From Siphonodentalium dalli (taxonomy: Eukaryota > Mollusca > Scaphopoda > Gadilida > Siphonodentaliidae), in contig CP136061.1 of assembly GCA_032622095.1 (NCBI GenBank), positions 193,756,369 through 193,820,368 of the forward strand: a stretch of DNA of 64,000 bases. The letters are read 5' to 3'. The notes below the pieces were generated by a model. The model was not told the origin of the DNA. It worked only from the letters and a program-made list of their open reading frames with translations, and did no database searches. Of this stretch, positions 44,075 through 55,598 are shown in pieces. How positions within the stretch are numbered: position 1 is the stretch's first letter; the number at the start of each line of letters is the position of its first letter. Made by a program: the position numbers and the translations under genes.

Positions 44075-47000
44075 TTATTCATCCAAGATAGTCTTCAGAA
44101 TGGACTGAAGAACATCTGGAGCTACCTTGGTGCAGATCTGATTTTCCATAAGCTTACGCAAAAGCTGATTCTTATTATATTCATCTTTTCCACCTGAAAT
44201 GGGTTGAATATTTTTTGAAATATAATCACCCATCCATGATGGAGGTTTCTTTGCTCTGCTAGATTTTCTAGGTACTGGTTTTGGTATGGAATCTGAAAGA
44301 GAAATACTTTCTCTATCTCCACTCTGACTACTACTCGAGGCACCATCATCACCTGAAACATTCGCTTTCGCACCATCAACATTACCATCAACAACAACAG
44401 TATCTTCTGCAATAGGTGCTAAAGGTACACGGACAATATCAACAACTTCATCATCATTCTCATCAGCCTCATCATTGCTATCACCTGTGGAACGAAGTTC
44501 AAGTTGACCTGTCGAATCCTGTGTAGCTGAAATATCAACATTACTGTCATCACCGACATCAGTTCTAACTTCCCTGAACTCATCTATTTGAGTGCGGTCG
44601 TCACCACAGGAAGAAGAAATACCACCAGCTTCCAATCTCGCAGGAAAGTCGTCACCCCGACGAGATGGAGCTGAACTGTCCACTGCATTAGGAGCAGATT
44701 TTATACCTGCAACGCCCTGTGGAACAAACAATATCACCGATTCTTCATCTGAACCATCTATATGGTCTGAACCATTAATATGGTTATCACGAACTTCATC
44801 ACGTGAAGTAACACTACCAGTACCTGAAATACGACGTTTCCGCACCTTAGGCTCTGGTGGCCGTACAGGTGGGAAAAGAGGATCTACAATTGGGGCATCA
44901 GCATCTCTCTGTTCAAGAGGAGATTTAAGGGCTGTGTCGTCATCTGGAAAGTCAAAGGGTAAAGAACCAATAGGCAACAAGTGGTTCCTATGTAAAGTTC
45001 TTTGCTTTCCACTGTCATCTTCTAAATTAAAAACAGGAATGTCAGAATTAGGTTGAGATTTAACAGTATAAACTTCAGAATCATATTTATCTGCCAATTT
45101 ATGTCTGCCTTCGAAAGCTAATGTCTTTACTAAGACTCTATCACCTACATGTATAGTTGCACCACGAAGCTTTCGATTATAATATTTGGCATTACTACTC
45201 TGAGCACCAGACATAGATTTGGATGCTAATCTGTAAGAATCAGAAAGTCTCTGTCTAAGGTCTGAAACATAATCACAATAAGAAGTTTGATCAGAATCAG
45301 GTTTATTCAGACCAAATAAAACATCAAGAGGTAACCGTGGTTCTCTTCCGAACATCAACTGAAAAGGAGCAAAACCAGTAGTTTCATGCCTAGTACAATT
45401 GTAAGCATGGACAAGAGGACCTATGTGAGATTTCCAATCATGTTTCTGGTCAGGATTAAGAGTACCTAACATACTAATAAGTGTGCGATTAAATCGCTCT
45501 GTAACACCATTCCCCATCGGATGATAAGGAGTAGTTCGGGACTTCTTGATGCTGCAAAGCTGACAAAGTTCAGAAATAAGTTGAGATTCAAAATTAGCAC
45601 CTTGATCACTATGAATACGTTGAGGATAACCATAATGAATAAAGAAATTGTTAAACAATACATCAGCAGTAGTCTTTGCAGTCATGTTCCTTGTAGGATA
45701 AGCCTGTGCATATTTAGTAAAATGATCTGTCATAACAAGAACATATTGGTAACCACCTTTAGAACAATCAAGAGTAAGAAAATCAATACAAACTAGTTCA
45801 AGAGGTTGAGAAGTAGTGATGGATACTAAAGGGGCTCTGAAATTCGGATTAGTTTTCACTCGAAGACATCTATGACAATGTTTTATCCAATCATCGACAG
45901 CACTGTCGATACCTGGAAAATAAAATCTTTCTTTCACAAGTGAAACTGTTCTGTCACGACCTGGATGTCCAATATCATTATGTAATGATTTAAGAACAAA
46001 AGTAATCTGTGAATGTGGTAAAACAAGCTGAGTGGTGGTTTTACCATTAAAAGTGGACTCTCTATAAAGAACTCCTCGCTGCAACCTAAGCTTAGAAAAA
46101 TGTCTTAAAAATGCTGAATGAAGCTTAGAAGGGGGAAGGGACTTTCTCTTTGGGCAACTATTTCTTCTCACGGCTGATAACCATACGGACAATACATCAT
46201 CTCTTTCCTGCAATCTTCTCCAATCCCTATAATTCATTTCATCAAGATCATGGCCTACATCATCTTGAATAGAATTTAAAACATCAGTGCTGCAACATAA
46301 ACTTTCAACAAAAGGTTGCTGAACCTGTAATGAATTACAAATAACTTGTACTGAATCATTTGTAATAATATCTGGAGGAGGTGTATCCAACCTGGATAAG
46401 GCATCTGCATCGGTATTAAATTTACCGGGTCTGTAAACAATATCAAATTTAAAAGAACCTAAGGCTGATAACCATCTCTGTCCAGTGGCATCTAATTTGG
46501 CTGAAGTTAAAACATAAGTTAAGGGATTGTTATCAGTATACACTACAAAATAATTACCATATAAATAGTCATAAAACTTTTCTGTAACTGCCCATTTTAA
46601 AGCTAAAAATTCTAACTTATGTGCCGGGTAATTCTTTTCTGCTGCTGTGGTTCCTCGGCTGCCATACGCAATAACTCTCTTCACGCCATCGATCTCTTGG
46701 TAAAGGACACAACCTAAACCATGAAGGGACGCATCAGTATGGACTTCAAAGGGCCTGCTGTAATCGGGGTAACCTAAAATGGGGGGATTAGAAAGACGAT
46801 CTTTCAAAGTATCAAAAGCAGACTGCTGCTCATGCTCCCATTTCCATTTCCCTGTAAAAGAGGATTTAACCTTGTTCTTTGGCTTCTTTGTATTTGTAGG
46901 GGGAAGTAAATCTGTCAAGGGCTTAGCAATCCTGGAAAAATTAGGACAATATTTTCTGTAGTATCCTGCAAAGCCAAGAAATGATCGCAATTGATCAGAG

Positions 47001-49150
47001 TTCTTGGGAACTGGCCAGTTGACAATTTTGTCAACTTTCGCAGGATCTGTCTCGATACCTTTCTCTGAAACTACATGGCCTACATATGAGACACGGCGCA
47101 TGAAAAATTTACACTTTGCTGGAGCCAGTTTCAAACCACATTCTCTGAGCCTGTCAAAAACAAGTCTAAGTCGCTCCAACATCTCTGGAACAGATTTTGA
47201 CCATACAATGACGTCATCAACATAAATATTACATATTTTCCTGTTAAGACCATCGAGGCAGTCTTCCATCATTCTCTGAAAGCTAGAAGGACTATTGTTC
47301 AAACCAAATGCAAGTCTATTATATTCATAGAAACCTAGACCTCCAACAGTAAAAGCTGTTCTCTCCTTGTGCTCCTCTGCAATCTCCAATTGATGAAAAC
47401 CAGATTTGAGGTCAAGAACTGAGTAGTACTTGGCACCTGCTAAGTAATCAAAAAGGTCTTCAGGCCTAGGGAGTGCATAATTATCTGGAATAGTGCGTTT
47501 ATTTAAAATTCTAAAATCTGTACACATACGAAGGTCATTTGAACCCTTCTTCCTAACTAAAACAACATTAGAAGAATATGGACTGTGAGATCGGCGTATA
47601 ATGCCGGCAGCTAACAACTGGTGAAGATGATTTCTCACTTCATCAATCATGCTTGGAGGTAAACGTCTCGGACGATCCTTGAAAGGCGTAGAATCATACA
47701 TGTCGATCCTATGCTTAACTGCACTGTAAAAACCTAAGTCAAGATCATGCTGTGAAAAAACATCTGAAAATTCTTTGATAAGATTCAATGCAACAGATAT
47801 ATCCTTTACATCATCAAGAGAAGAAACATCAATAGTAATTTTATCAAGAAATGAAGAGGTAGTCTCTGAACCTGGGGAGGTTTCAATATCTTGCTCAACA
47901 GAGACTGGCTGTACCTGACAAATAACAGAGTTAGGTGCTATACTAATAGTCCTAGAAGAAATATTTGACAAGTGAACATCAACAGTATCAGTGCTCTTGA
48001 AATCATATTTCACAATATATGGACCTATCTCTAAAAATTTGAACCGTTCATCATCTGGAAGAGGCTGCAAAATAGCACATGTGGGTTGGTAAGGAATCTT
48101 ATGATCAATAAAACCAGTAACAACTTTCTTAGTATTAGGATGGAGAATAACATGAGTATTCTCAGCAGACTTTACATGACCTAGAACAAAGTTGTGTTTA
48201 GCAAGTTCTTTCTCTCTAGAAATCATGCATCTGAATGCCATAAACCAAGATGATGACAAGTTTGCATTCTGTAAAAACCTGTTACCATGTGCATCTTTGC
48301 ACAACTGCATGAGTTCTGAAAGAATATTAGTTCCTAGCAAAACTGGTACTGACATGTTATAAGAACTGTTTGGCACTACAAGAAAAATGAACTCTTTGCC
48401 GGAATCTTGTCCTAAGGAAGGAACTGTAATAGGACACTGGATGTATCCAAGATAAGGAAGTTTCTTACCATCAGCACACTCTATATTAAGTATAACAGAC
48501 AAGGGCTGCAAAGGAATATGTTTCAAGAAAGTGCTGTAAAATTGCTCGCAAATTGTGGAGCAAGTCGAACCTGTATCAACAAGAGCCTTAGTATTGTAAC
48601 CTGAAACAGTAATATCTGACTCTGTAGCATTTCCATTTATACAATGTTCCTTACTGGAATCATTAACAAATTGTGATTTGTTAATATATCTCCGGGATCT
48701 ATCCTGTGGACGAAAATATTTATTTCTATCATAGTAGCGATAGTATCCACCTTTCCTACAACCAAACGCTTTATGCGTCAAATCACCACATTTCCAACAT
48801 CCGGTGTATCTACCAGATACATACTCTCCTTGTAACCTATCATTTGTGGGATTACCATAATCATTTCTCACATCTGAAACATTATTTGCCTCCTTCTGAA
48901 AATAATGAACATTATCGCTTCTCTCCGTATACTGCATTCTGTGATTCCTATTCCGATATCTCTGCGCACGCTGTCTGGAGTAAGAGTTATAACCACTGTT
49001 ATAATTATCAGTTCTGTAATAATCATCATTGCTGTAATTATTATCGTAACTATTTTCACTATTTCTCTTCAACTCCTCTATCCGAACTGTCAATTCCAAT
49101 ATCTCAGCCTGTATCTTCAACATAACTTCCTCTGAAATCTGTGACGCCAT
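44075..49150 (-). CDS. Gypsy gag-pol polyprotein, 1691 codons
   Basis: Domains in order: a short coiled N-terminus and an Asn/Tyr/Arg-rich stretch (1-115), one zinc knuckle C118-x2-C121-x4-H126-x4-C131, and protease ALVDTGSTCS (Asp192). RT follows with LRMCTDFRILNKRTIPDNY and active site IYVDDVIVW near 643. RNase H has VHTDASLHGLG near 804. Integrase has HPGRDRTV ... CHRCL near 1060-1095 and a D, D-35-E core (CIDFLTLD, HSDQGANFE, VTERFNRT). A GPY-like module (HVGDRVLVKTL ... HRNHLLPIG) is next, then an acidic, Ser/Asp-rich tail of about 300 residues. No recognisable capsid domain precedes the knuckle. Frame intact. Confidence 0.92.
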   Translation of the reverse strand: MASQISEEVMLKIQAEILELTVRIEELKRNSENSYDNNYSNDDYYRTDNYNSGYNSYSRQRAQRYRNRNHRMQYTERSDNVHYFQKEANNVSDVRNDYGNPTNDRLQGEYVSGRYTGCWKCGDLTHKAFGCRKGGYYRYYDRNKYFRPQDRSRRYINKSQFVNDSSKEHCINGNATESDITVSGYNTKALVDTGSTCSTICEQFYSTFLKHIPLQPLSVILNIECADGKKLPYLGYIQCPITVPSLGQDSGKEFIFLVVPNSSYNMSVPVLLGTNILSELMQLCKDAHGNRFLQNANLSSSWFMAFRCMISREKELAKHNFVLGHVKSAENTHVILHPNTKKVVTGFIDHKIPYQPTCAILQPLPDDERFKFLEIGPYIVKYDFKSTDTVDVHLSNISSRTISIAPNSVICQVQPVSVEQDIETSPGSETTSSFLDKITIDVSSLDDVKDISVALNLIKEFSDVFSQHDLDLGFYSAVKHRIDMYDSTPFKDRPRRLPPSMIDEVRNHLHQLLAAGIIRRSHSPYSSNVVLVRKKGSNDLRMCTDFRILNKRTIPDNYALPRPEDLFDYLAGAKYYSVLDLKSGFHQLEIAEEHKERTAFTVGGLGFYEYNRLAFGLNNSPSSFQRMMEDCLDGLNRKICNIYVDDVIVWSKSVPEMLERLRLVFDRLRECGLKLAPAKCKFFMRRVSYVGHVVSEKGIETDPAKVDKIVNWPVPKNSDQLRSFLGFAGYYRKYCPNFSRIAKPLTDLLPPTNTKKPKNKVKSSFTGKWKWEHEQQSAFDTLKDRLSNPPILGYPDYSRPFEVHTDASLHGLGCVLYQEIDGVKRVIAYGSRGTTAAEKNYPAHKLEFLALKWAVTEKFYDYLYGNYFVVYTDNNPLTYVLTSAKLDATGQRWLSALGSFKFDIVYRPGKFNTDADALSRLDTPPPDIITNDSVQVICNSLQVQQPFVESLCCSTDVLNSIQDDVGHDLDEMNYRDWRRLQERDDVLSVWLSAVRRNSCPKRKSLPPSKLHSAFLRHFSKLRLQRGVLYRESTFNGKTTTQLVLPHSQITFVLKSLHNDIGHPGRDRTVSLVKERFYFPGIDSAVDDWIKHCHRCLRVKTNPNFRAPLVSITTSQPLELVCIDFLTLDCSKGGYQYVLVMTDHFTKYAQAYPTRNMTAKTTADVLFNNFFIHYGYPQRIHSDQGANFESQLISELCQLCSIKKSRTTPYHPMGNGVTERFNRTLISMLGTLNPDQKHDWKSHIGPLVHAYNCTRHETTGFAPFQLMFGREPRLPLDVLFGLNKPDSDQTSYCDYVSDLRQRLSDSYRLASKSMSGAQSSNAKYYNRKLRGATIHVGDRVLVKTLAFEGRHKLADKYDSEVYTVKSQPNSDIPVFNLEDDSGKQRTLHRNHLLPIGSLPFDFPDDDTALKSPLEQRDADAPIVDPLFPPVRPPEPKVRKRRISGTGSVTSRDEVRDNHINGSDHIDGSDEESVILFVPQGVAGIKSAPNAVDSSAPSRRGDDFPARLEAGGISSSCGDDRTQIDEFREVRTDVGDDSNVDISATQDSTGQLELRSTGDSNDEADENDDEVVDIVRVPLAPIAEDTVVVDGNVDGAKANVSGDDGASSSSQSGDRESISLSDSIPKPVPRKSSRAKKPPSWMGDYISKNIQPISGGKDEYNKNQLLRKLMENQICTKVAPDVLQSILKTILDE

Positions 49151-49918
49151 CTTTCGCTAACTCGAAAATAGCTAGGAAAAATTTGAAAATATTTCAACCA
49201 CGATCGACCTACAAATTCTAAGAAATATCTCTGAGAAAAAGAAAAAAATATGTCACTTTAACTAACTGGAATAAAAAATAATTCGAGTCGAAACCTACAA
49301 GAGAATTCGGGGAAAAAAATCACTAAGTGTAAAGGTCAAAGTAATAACCTTGCTGAACGCTGAAAACGTCAAGTGAAAATAGACTAAACTCAATATCTGA
49401 AAAACCGACGCGCTGAAACTTATACAGAAAAACCTAAGTATTTTCTGCCTACTAACTCAGAAATCACTGAAAAACAAAATTCATTTTGTAATTAAACCTG
49501 CGGAAAAAAAAAAATTCTGCGGAAAAATTTAATTCAAGAAAAATTCTCAAGTCCAACTACGTAAGAAAATTTCTGAAAAATAAAAAATTCTCAAGTTTGC
49601 TGTAAATCAGAACACTGTAAGTCACCTACAATTTAACTACCAAGCTAATACCTACAAATCGCATCAAAATTCAAAATTAATCTGCGATTAAATATTCAAG
49701 TCACCTATTTCCGCTTGCTATCTGACGTCAACTGAAAAAATTTCAAAGTCAGATCTAACCTGATCAATCACACACTACAAACTCAACAATGGAAAAATAA
49801 ATTAATTTTCCACAAAGTCACCAATAAGTCACCTAATTTCAAGTTAATTGTGCCGTCCGGCAACAAAACTGAAATATAATCAATCACGTGTTGACACAAC
49901 ACAAATGAATATTAACAC
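49151..49918 (-). other. Gypsy leader between primer site and gag-pol
   Basis: About 770 bp, AT-rich and full of stops on the coding strand. No separate gag or capsid frame can be found here. Confidence 0.65.
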
Positions 49919-49967
49919 GAGACTCTTAATCTCGGGGTCGTGGGTTCGAGCCCCACGTTGGGCGCCA
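49919..49967 (-). promoter_or_regulatory. Gypsy primer binding site, 49 nt, from 3' half of tRNA-Lys(CUU)
   Basis: The plus strand reads as the 3' half of tRNA-Lys: anticodon arm GAGACTCTTAATCTC (anticodon CTT), variable loop, T arm GTGGGTTCGAGCCCCAC, acceptor strand and CCA, one base away from the LTR. So the minus-strand element RNA is complementary to 49 nt of the tRNA instead of the usual 18 or so. The CCA, not gene-encoded in animals, shows that this is a primer footprint and not a tRNA gene fragment. Confidence 0.87.
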
Positions 49968-49968
49968 T

Positions 49969-51040
49969 TGTGGTAGAGCACAGGGGTGGGTCTTTAGTGA
50001 ACCATGTCGCTATATCACAAACATTTATGGGGCTCTGAGTCTTGATCATCTGGCAGGGTCTATAGTAAACTGAGCCTACCTTTAAAAGTCTTCATCATAT
50101 ATTTATTCTATACTCATCGTCATGCAATACCAAACGGAACACAATCCAACATCACAAGACACATATGGATGACATCACATAACATCTACACAGACAGCTT
50201 GACTTCCAAGTTCCAACAACATCAAACATCAGACATCAATCCAGAGATCCAACGAAATAAAAGGACCCTGGTGAACAAATACATAGGTTGTAGTTGCTGC
50301 CGAATAAATATCCAGTATGGATATTAATAAATATGTGAAATGTGATTGTGTCAAAAACCAACTTCCCTATTGTCGATATAAACAACTATTTTGACACAAT
50401 CCTAACTGTGACGAACAGTTAGAAATAAAACCTACATGCTAGTATAAAAGGTAGATTATGAACGCAGCGTGCGATTTCCAACATCCATACATTATGGGGC
50501 AAATATATTTATGCAAATGTGACAACACTAAAGTTTCAAAACCGAAGACAATATTATTAAAATACAAGCTATAATAACGGGTGACAACATATAACAAATA
50601 TTACATACCATCCTTTGGAAAGCATAGGTCAGATGTCATAACATAGTATTACTTCTTAAACTTATTAAACATTCTTCGAGCATGAAGAAATTAGGATAAC
50701 ACTGAGAGTGTTATACGATGTAGCGATGTTTACACCTTGGTGACGAAATACGGACTGAGAAAGCGCGGTAAATAAAAGGTAGAGAATAGAGTGGATGAGA
50801 TATTGGGCGAAAGTAGAAATAGGAAATAGCAAAATACAGATCAGCGATAAGACTAGAAAACGGGGAATGTGCAGAACGGAATAGCGCGACATGGAATGAA
50901 CCAAGTACGCGGAATGAAATGATTACAATGCGGCTATAAAATGTATATTAGTGAGTTAGGTTTAATAACTTAGTTAGTATACATGTGTAGCATGTAATAA
51001 AGGCATATACTGATTTGGTATATAACATAGCACGGTCACA
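49969..51040 (-). repeat. 5' LTR of the gypsy element, 1072 bp
   Basis: TG...CA ends; mate of 42316-43387. A 79-codon hydrophobic open frame (50665-50904) is the same in both LTRs and is most likely chance. Confidence 0.92.
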
Positions 51041-54000
51041 GTTACATGAGTCCTGTTTCACGATCTCAATTTCCAATTCCTGTATAGATCGTTCTGCGAC
51101 AGGGTTTTTGTTTGGATTTTTAACACGACCCAGTTCAATCACAATATGATACTTATTAAGAAGCTTATCCTCCCGAATTGACTGGAAACCGGGTGCACAG
51201 TCTGTTCTGATTACTGCTTTAGGTCCTTCTGAAGGTCTCATCCGTAAGCACAGTTGGATTAGTGCATTTCGTAAAGTTTCGCCTTGTTCATTCTCTATCA
51301 ACACTGCGTCAGTATACGATGTAACACATTCACGAAGAACGAGTATAAGCTGACGATTCCGTTTCAGAACATCTGCTGCGAAGGTTGTTCCGATAACATT
51401 TGGCGGGTCAGACGTCTCCTGTGGTTGTAAAGATTTTGGTACTGCGAGAAGTGAAGTGCACATATGACATTGTTTGGTAACTGTATCAATGACTCTGTCC
51501 ATGTCCAATGAAAAGAAATAGCGATGCATGATGGTTTTTAATTGGTGTGTCGAAGGATGGTCTAACTTCAGGTGTATTGCGGTTGCAAGTCCATCTATTA
51601 CACCACGGGGAACGACAATGCATTCACGGTCACGACATAAGGGCTCTTGGCGTTTGACAACTAACAGTCCGTCCTTTGCGATGGTTACAGAGTTCAAGTA
51701 TCTTTTAACATCTTTGATGGTGGTGAGTTTTTTTGAGGGTCTAGTGCCTTGAATGAGATGAGAATGTGTACGTCGCAAATCGGCGCATTCAGATTGAGTT
51801 TGTGTCCAAGCCGATCTGCTTACGAATGGAAGTCGCACTTGACCAGAAATAACATCTTTTACACAGGTTTGTCGAACCACAGACTCTTCTGTCTCTTCGA
51901 TGAATGAACAAATTCGACAGTCTTTTGTTGTACAATCTGGTGCGTTTCTACTCGCAAAATCTGATATCAAATTTGCATGGCCAGGCAGGTGACGAACAGA
52001 AATCTGGTAACGACTTACAGCTGCGAGAAATGTAGAAACACGCGGACTGGCGGAAAATTCACCACGGCATAGTTTTTCATAAGCTTGTACGCAAGGCTTA
52101 CTGTCGGTAAGTAAACAAGCATGGTGCTTCGACTGAACGATGTATGGACTGAAATGTTTTATCGCTGCGGAGATACTGAGCGCCTCTATTTCGCATGGAA
52201 TCCATGTAACCTGATGTTTTCTCAACTTGGCGCTGAAGAAACCGGCCAGCCTCAGAACATTGTCGCGTAACACGTATAATGTGGCGCCGATGCCGCGTTG
52301 TTTTACCGACCCATCAGTCACGATCCATAAGGTGTCATCTCTGTTTGGTAATACGATAGATTTACTATTCATCAAGTGACGTTGAGCCGACAGAAATGAA
52401 GAACGACCATCGTCGGACCACTTGATTGACTCACGCGACTCACGCTTGCAAATCAATTCATCAAGAGGAGCAATGTACTTCGAACAATGTGGAACAACGC
52501 GAGACAGTATCTTGTAGGCACCAATGAATGAGCGTAAGCCTGACACCGTGGTGGGAATTGCACATGTTGAAAGTGTCGCAAGCTTATGCGGGCTTGCACT
52601 AATGGTTCCATTTGACCAGATCCAACCGAGAATAGTTGCGGTTTGTGGAGCGATGATAGTTTTGGAGGCTGACAACCGCATATCACACTTGCTGAATGCT
52701 TGTAAGACGCGTTTCCAGTTTACTAATAATTCCTCGTAAGTGTTGCCTCCACAATACAAGTCATCAGCTAACTTGGCAACGACTCCATCCATCAAAAGAT
52801 CGCCCAGAATACGCGACATCAATTCCTCCAAGGCTGTCTCTGAACCTGGCATTCCCATAGCACAACGCATATAGACTCGCACACCACGAAATGGGGTAAC
52901 TACGCCGCAGTACTTGAACGATTCGCGTGATAGCGGGATTTGATAGAACGAGCTTGTCAAGTCAGATATGATAATGTACTTCCATTGTGCAATAATGCGA
53001 AGTGTCGAATCTATGTCCGGCATCATTGACGGTTGAGGTTTGCTAAATCTCCCAACATCCCCGAATGCTGTAACGAGACGGTAGCTTCCAGAGGGTTTTT
53101 TTACAAGAAATGACGGATTTAGATATTCAACAACCGTGTTTGCATGCTCAGGAGATTTGAATACACCGAGTTCCTCCAATTCGTCAAACTTTTGTTGTAG
53201 TTCCACCAATTTGTCACGTGAGTATTGAGGGACATGTCCTTTTCTCTGCGGTGGCTGTACAGTACCCATATTTACAACAGCCTTGAATGGTCCGCACGCA
53301 CTGTTGTATCCTACAAATTTAGGATTGAAGGTATTATCATATTCTGTGAGAACAGTTTGGAATTCAGTCTTTATGTTACTAGGTAGAATATTATCAGGAT
53401 CCAATTTTACTGATTCCGAATGAAGAGCTCTGTCTATTTCACGAGATGTCGTTGCTGCTAATGTACATGATAACTTTGAACTATCATCCTCCACATTAGG
53501 TGTCATGACGTAATGTACTTGACATACATGTTCGTTCTTTTTGATAGTTTTGATGTCGCTGGTGTCATTTTGTAATCGAACAGTTTTCCCAACTGAACTA
53601 ACGATGGTAGGTGGCGGCCAAATGTCACATTCAGTGGACGATGAACACTTCTGAAGATCAGGTCGCGGTTCGATAGCTACCATAGTGTCATTGTCAAAAG
53701 TGTCCGGCAATTGGAGTTCCAAAAATTCTCCTGGCCAGATAGTTGATGTGGTCGAAGGAGCGCGAAGAACAGATGCTTGAGTGCGAAAAATGCGATGAGG
53801 TCCCGACACATTTTGAGGAATTCCATATTTAAATGCGGTACCATCTCGGAGCATTACTTCATTAGTTGCTGGCCTGACGGCTACATCATTTTCTTTCATA
53901 AAAGGTACTCCTGCGATTATATCTACATCCAGGTTGTCGACAACTAGCGCTTCCACATGAAACTTCTTCTCATCGCGGGTCACTTTAAATTTAGTCTCTC

Positions 54001-55246
54001 CAACAACGTTCATAGCGCTACGACCATCTGCCTGCAGGGCTGTATGACAAGACTTCGAGATAGTGAGTCCGAGCTGATGGGCAACCGGCAGCCGTATCAA
54101 ACTTGTTTCCGCACCAGAGTCTATTGTCATGCAAAGCTGTTGGTGTCCATAGAAGACATGCATAAATGGTGAGTTTCGAACTTGAACGCGTCGCGTAGTG
54201 CTGTTGTTTATAGCGGAATACTGTTCCTGGGGTTCGAAATCAGATTGAACGGTATTTTCGTATTGTTCGTTACTGGCATCTTCCTCTACCATGATAGCGC
54301 GTGCCCTCGTCATGAACTTTTTGTCTTTCGCAGGAAGGTACGAACATTGGCTGAGAAAATGGTTGTACTCTAGACGGCCCGCTTGTTGACACAAAGGGCA
54401 CACTTTAGCTTGGGATTGTGATCTCTGTGATGTATTTTGTACTCGCCGGTTCTGTTGATTGTTCGGTATTCTTTGTTGACCAAACGGTGTTCGCGATTGA
54501 GACACGTACGTGCGCATAACCTTTGTCTCTTCTGTTACGATGACCTCATCAAGAAGTGAATCCAAGGCTTGTGATATTTCTGTTTTTATTGATGCTAAGG
54601 ACCTAGAACGAAGTTCCGTACCGTAACGCTGTTTCACTAACTTTGGCAGGTCCTTGTGAAGTAGTTGTAGCCAAATTAACACAAGTAAGTTCTCAGTAGT
54701 AGGAGCAATTTCTTCATCTTCAGTTATTTCTTCCCCATGATGGGTAATCCCACCACCTTCTTTCATCAGGTTGTCCTCGATGAACGCCGACATCCTCTGA
54801 AATAGGTCTTCAGGCTTTTCGTCTGGTTCACGGAAGATATTACAGAAGTCAACGAAATGTCCACCTGAGGATTGAAATCCAAAGTGAGTTCTTATAGTTT
54901 GCCAAACACTTTCCAACGAGGTAGAATTTTTCACCAACGCATTCCGGGCAATGATAGGGCAAAAATTAGCAATTTGTCCAAGCATGATTTCCAATGTTGT
55001 CACTTTTTGTGCGGCTGTTCGTCGGCTAGCTGCTGGGACATTGTCACCATCATTCTCGAGTCCACGTAGAGGAATTGCTTTTGTTTTCTTTTTCCAGGTT
55101 ACTCCATCGACCAAAAATGGTGCAAAATTTGGGTCCAACATCAGTGTATAATGTAAATTCGACTTCCAACTCTCGAAACTGGTGACTGTTTCGGTTTTTG
55201 TGATACACCACTGCTTCGGTGCACGGCCGGCGTTGTTCATTGCCAT
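51041..55246 (-). CDS. Outer LTR element gag-pol, N-terminal 1402 codons, interrupted by gypsy insertion
   Basis: The single frame begins MAMNNAGRAPKQWC. A gag-like helical region is followed by an atypical knuckle CPLCQQAGRLEYNHFLSQC near 282, protease CMTIDSGAETSLI near 375, and RT with VVAKLADDLYCGG near 822 in place of the usual YxDD. RNase H (LWIVTDGSVKQRGIG, LLTDSKPC, VRHLPGHANL) follows, then integrase with an H-H-C-C region (HPSTHQ ... QCHMCTS) and a D, D-35-E core (RTDCAPGFQ to AERSIQE). At 51041 the frame runs into the LTR of the nested gypsy, where a few extra codons (to 50948) are LTR-derived. No other break is seen. Confidence 0.87.
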
Positions 55247-55390
55247 TGTGATACAATTTTGTCAAGACGCTTTTGTCAGGAATACAGTTCGTTTTTATTT
55301 CGAAAGTTCGAACGCAACGTGTTGAGCGGTTTTCAAGAGAATACGCTTTTGTCTCTGCGGGACGTAGGTTATCGAAGTCCTGTGCCACCA

Positions 55391-55598
55391 CGCCACAATT
55401 ATGTAGATGTAATTCTGAACACTGTATTAAATTGATCAGGTTAAACCGTTTAATTTGTCGAGTCTTACAAAACCCCAAATTGTCCGAAGAGATTCGTTTT
55501 ACAAGGCTAACTCGAATGTCGCTCCGAACAGTCTCATTAAATCGTGTAACACAATGGCGATGCCGAACAGTCTCATTAAACCGTGTAACCCAATGGCG
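55391..55598 (-). repeat. 5' LTR of the outer retrotransposon, 208 bp
   Basis: It matches the 3' LTR at a constant offset of 14082. Within it a 37-38-bp module (CCGAACAGTCTCATTAAA..GTGTAAC) is present twice. Confidence 0.88.

Larger units (their letters stand above)
42316..51040 (-). mobile_element. Ty3/gypsy LTR retrotransposon, 8725 bp, apparently complete
   Basis: LTRs at 42316-43387 and 49969-51040 keep a constant offset of 7653 from first to last base. GTTA flanks the element on both sides (42312-42315 and 51041-51044). LTRs read TGTGACC...CTACCACA on the minus strand. A primer site, one long gag-pol frame and a polypurine tract are all in place. The lack of gaps between LTRs and the intact frame point to a very recent insertion. 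Confidence 0.93.
41309..55598 (-). mobile_element. Outer LTR retrotransposon (5.56 kb without the nested gypsy)
   Basis: Two 208-bp LTRs (41309-41516 and 55391-55598) look identical. The polyprotein lies on the minus strand. A purine tract (complement of 41521-41545) abuts the 3' LTR, and TGG follows the 5' LTR as at a primer site. LTR ends are CGCCA...TGGCG, not the usual TG...CA. It inserted into MITE H, duplicating only CTG (TCTG/GCTG if one base has mutated). The RT and integrase order is that of Ty3-like elements, but the LADD RT motif is unusual and I leave the family open. Confidence 0.85.

Noticed and set aside
44592-45056. 154-codon frame antisense to gypsy pol
   Set aside because: It is complementary to the low-complexity tail of the polyprotein and has no features.
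49919-49967. tRNA-Lys gene
   Set aside because: Only the 3' half is present, it ends in CCA and it abuts an LTR, so it is a primer site and not a gene.
55331-55390. Named tRNA primer for the outer LTR element
   Set aside because: TGG follows the LTR, but the next bases do not match a tRNA 3' end that I can identify with confidence.
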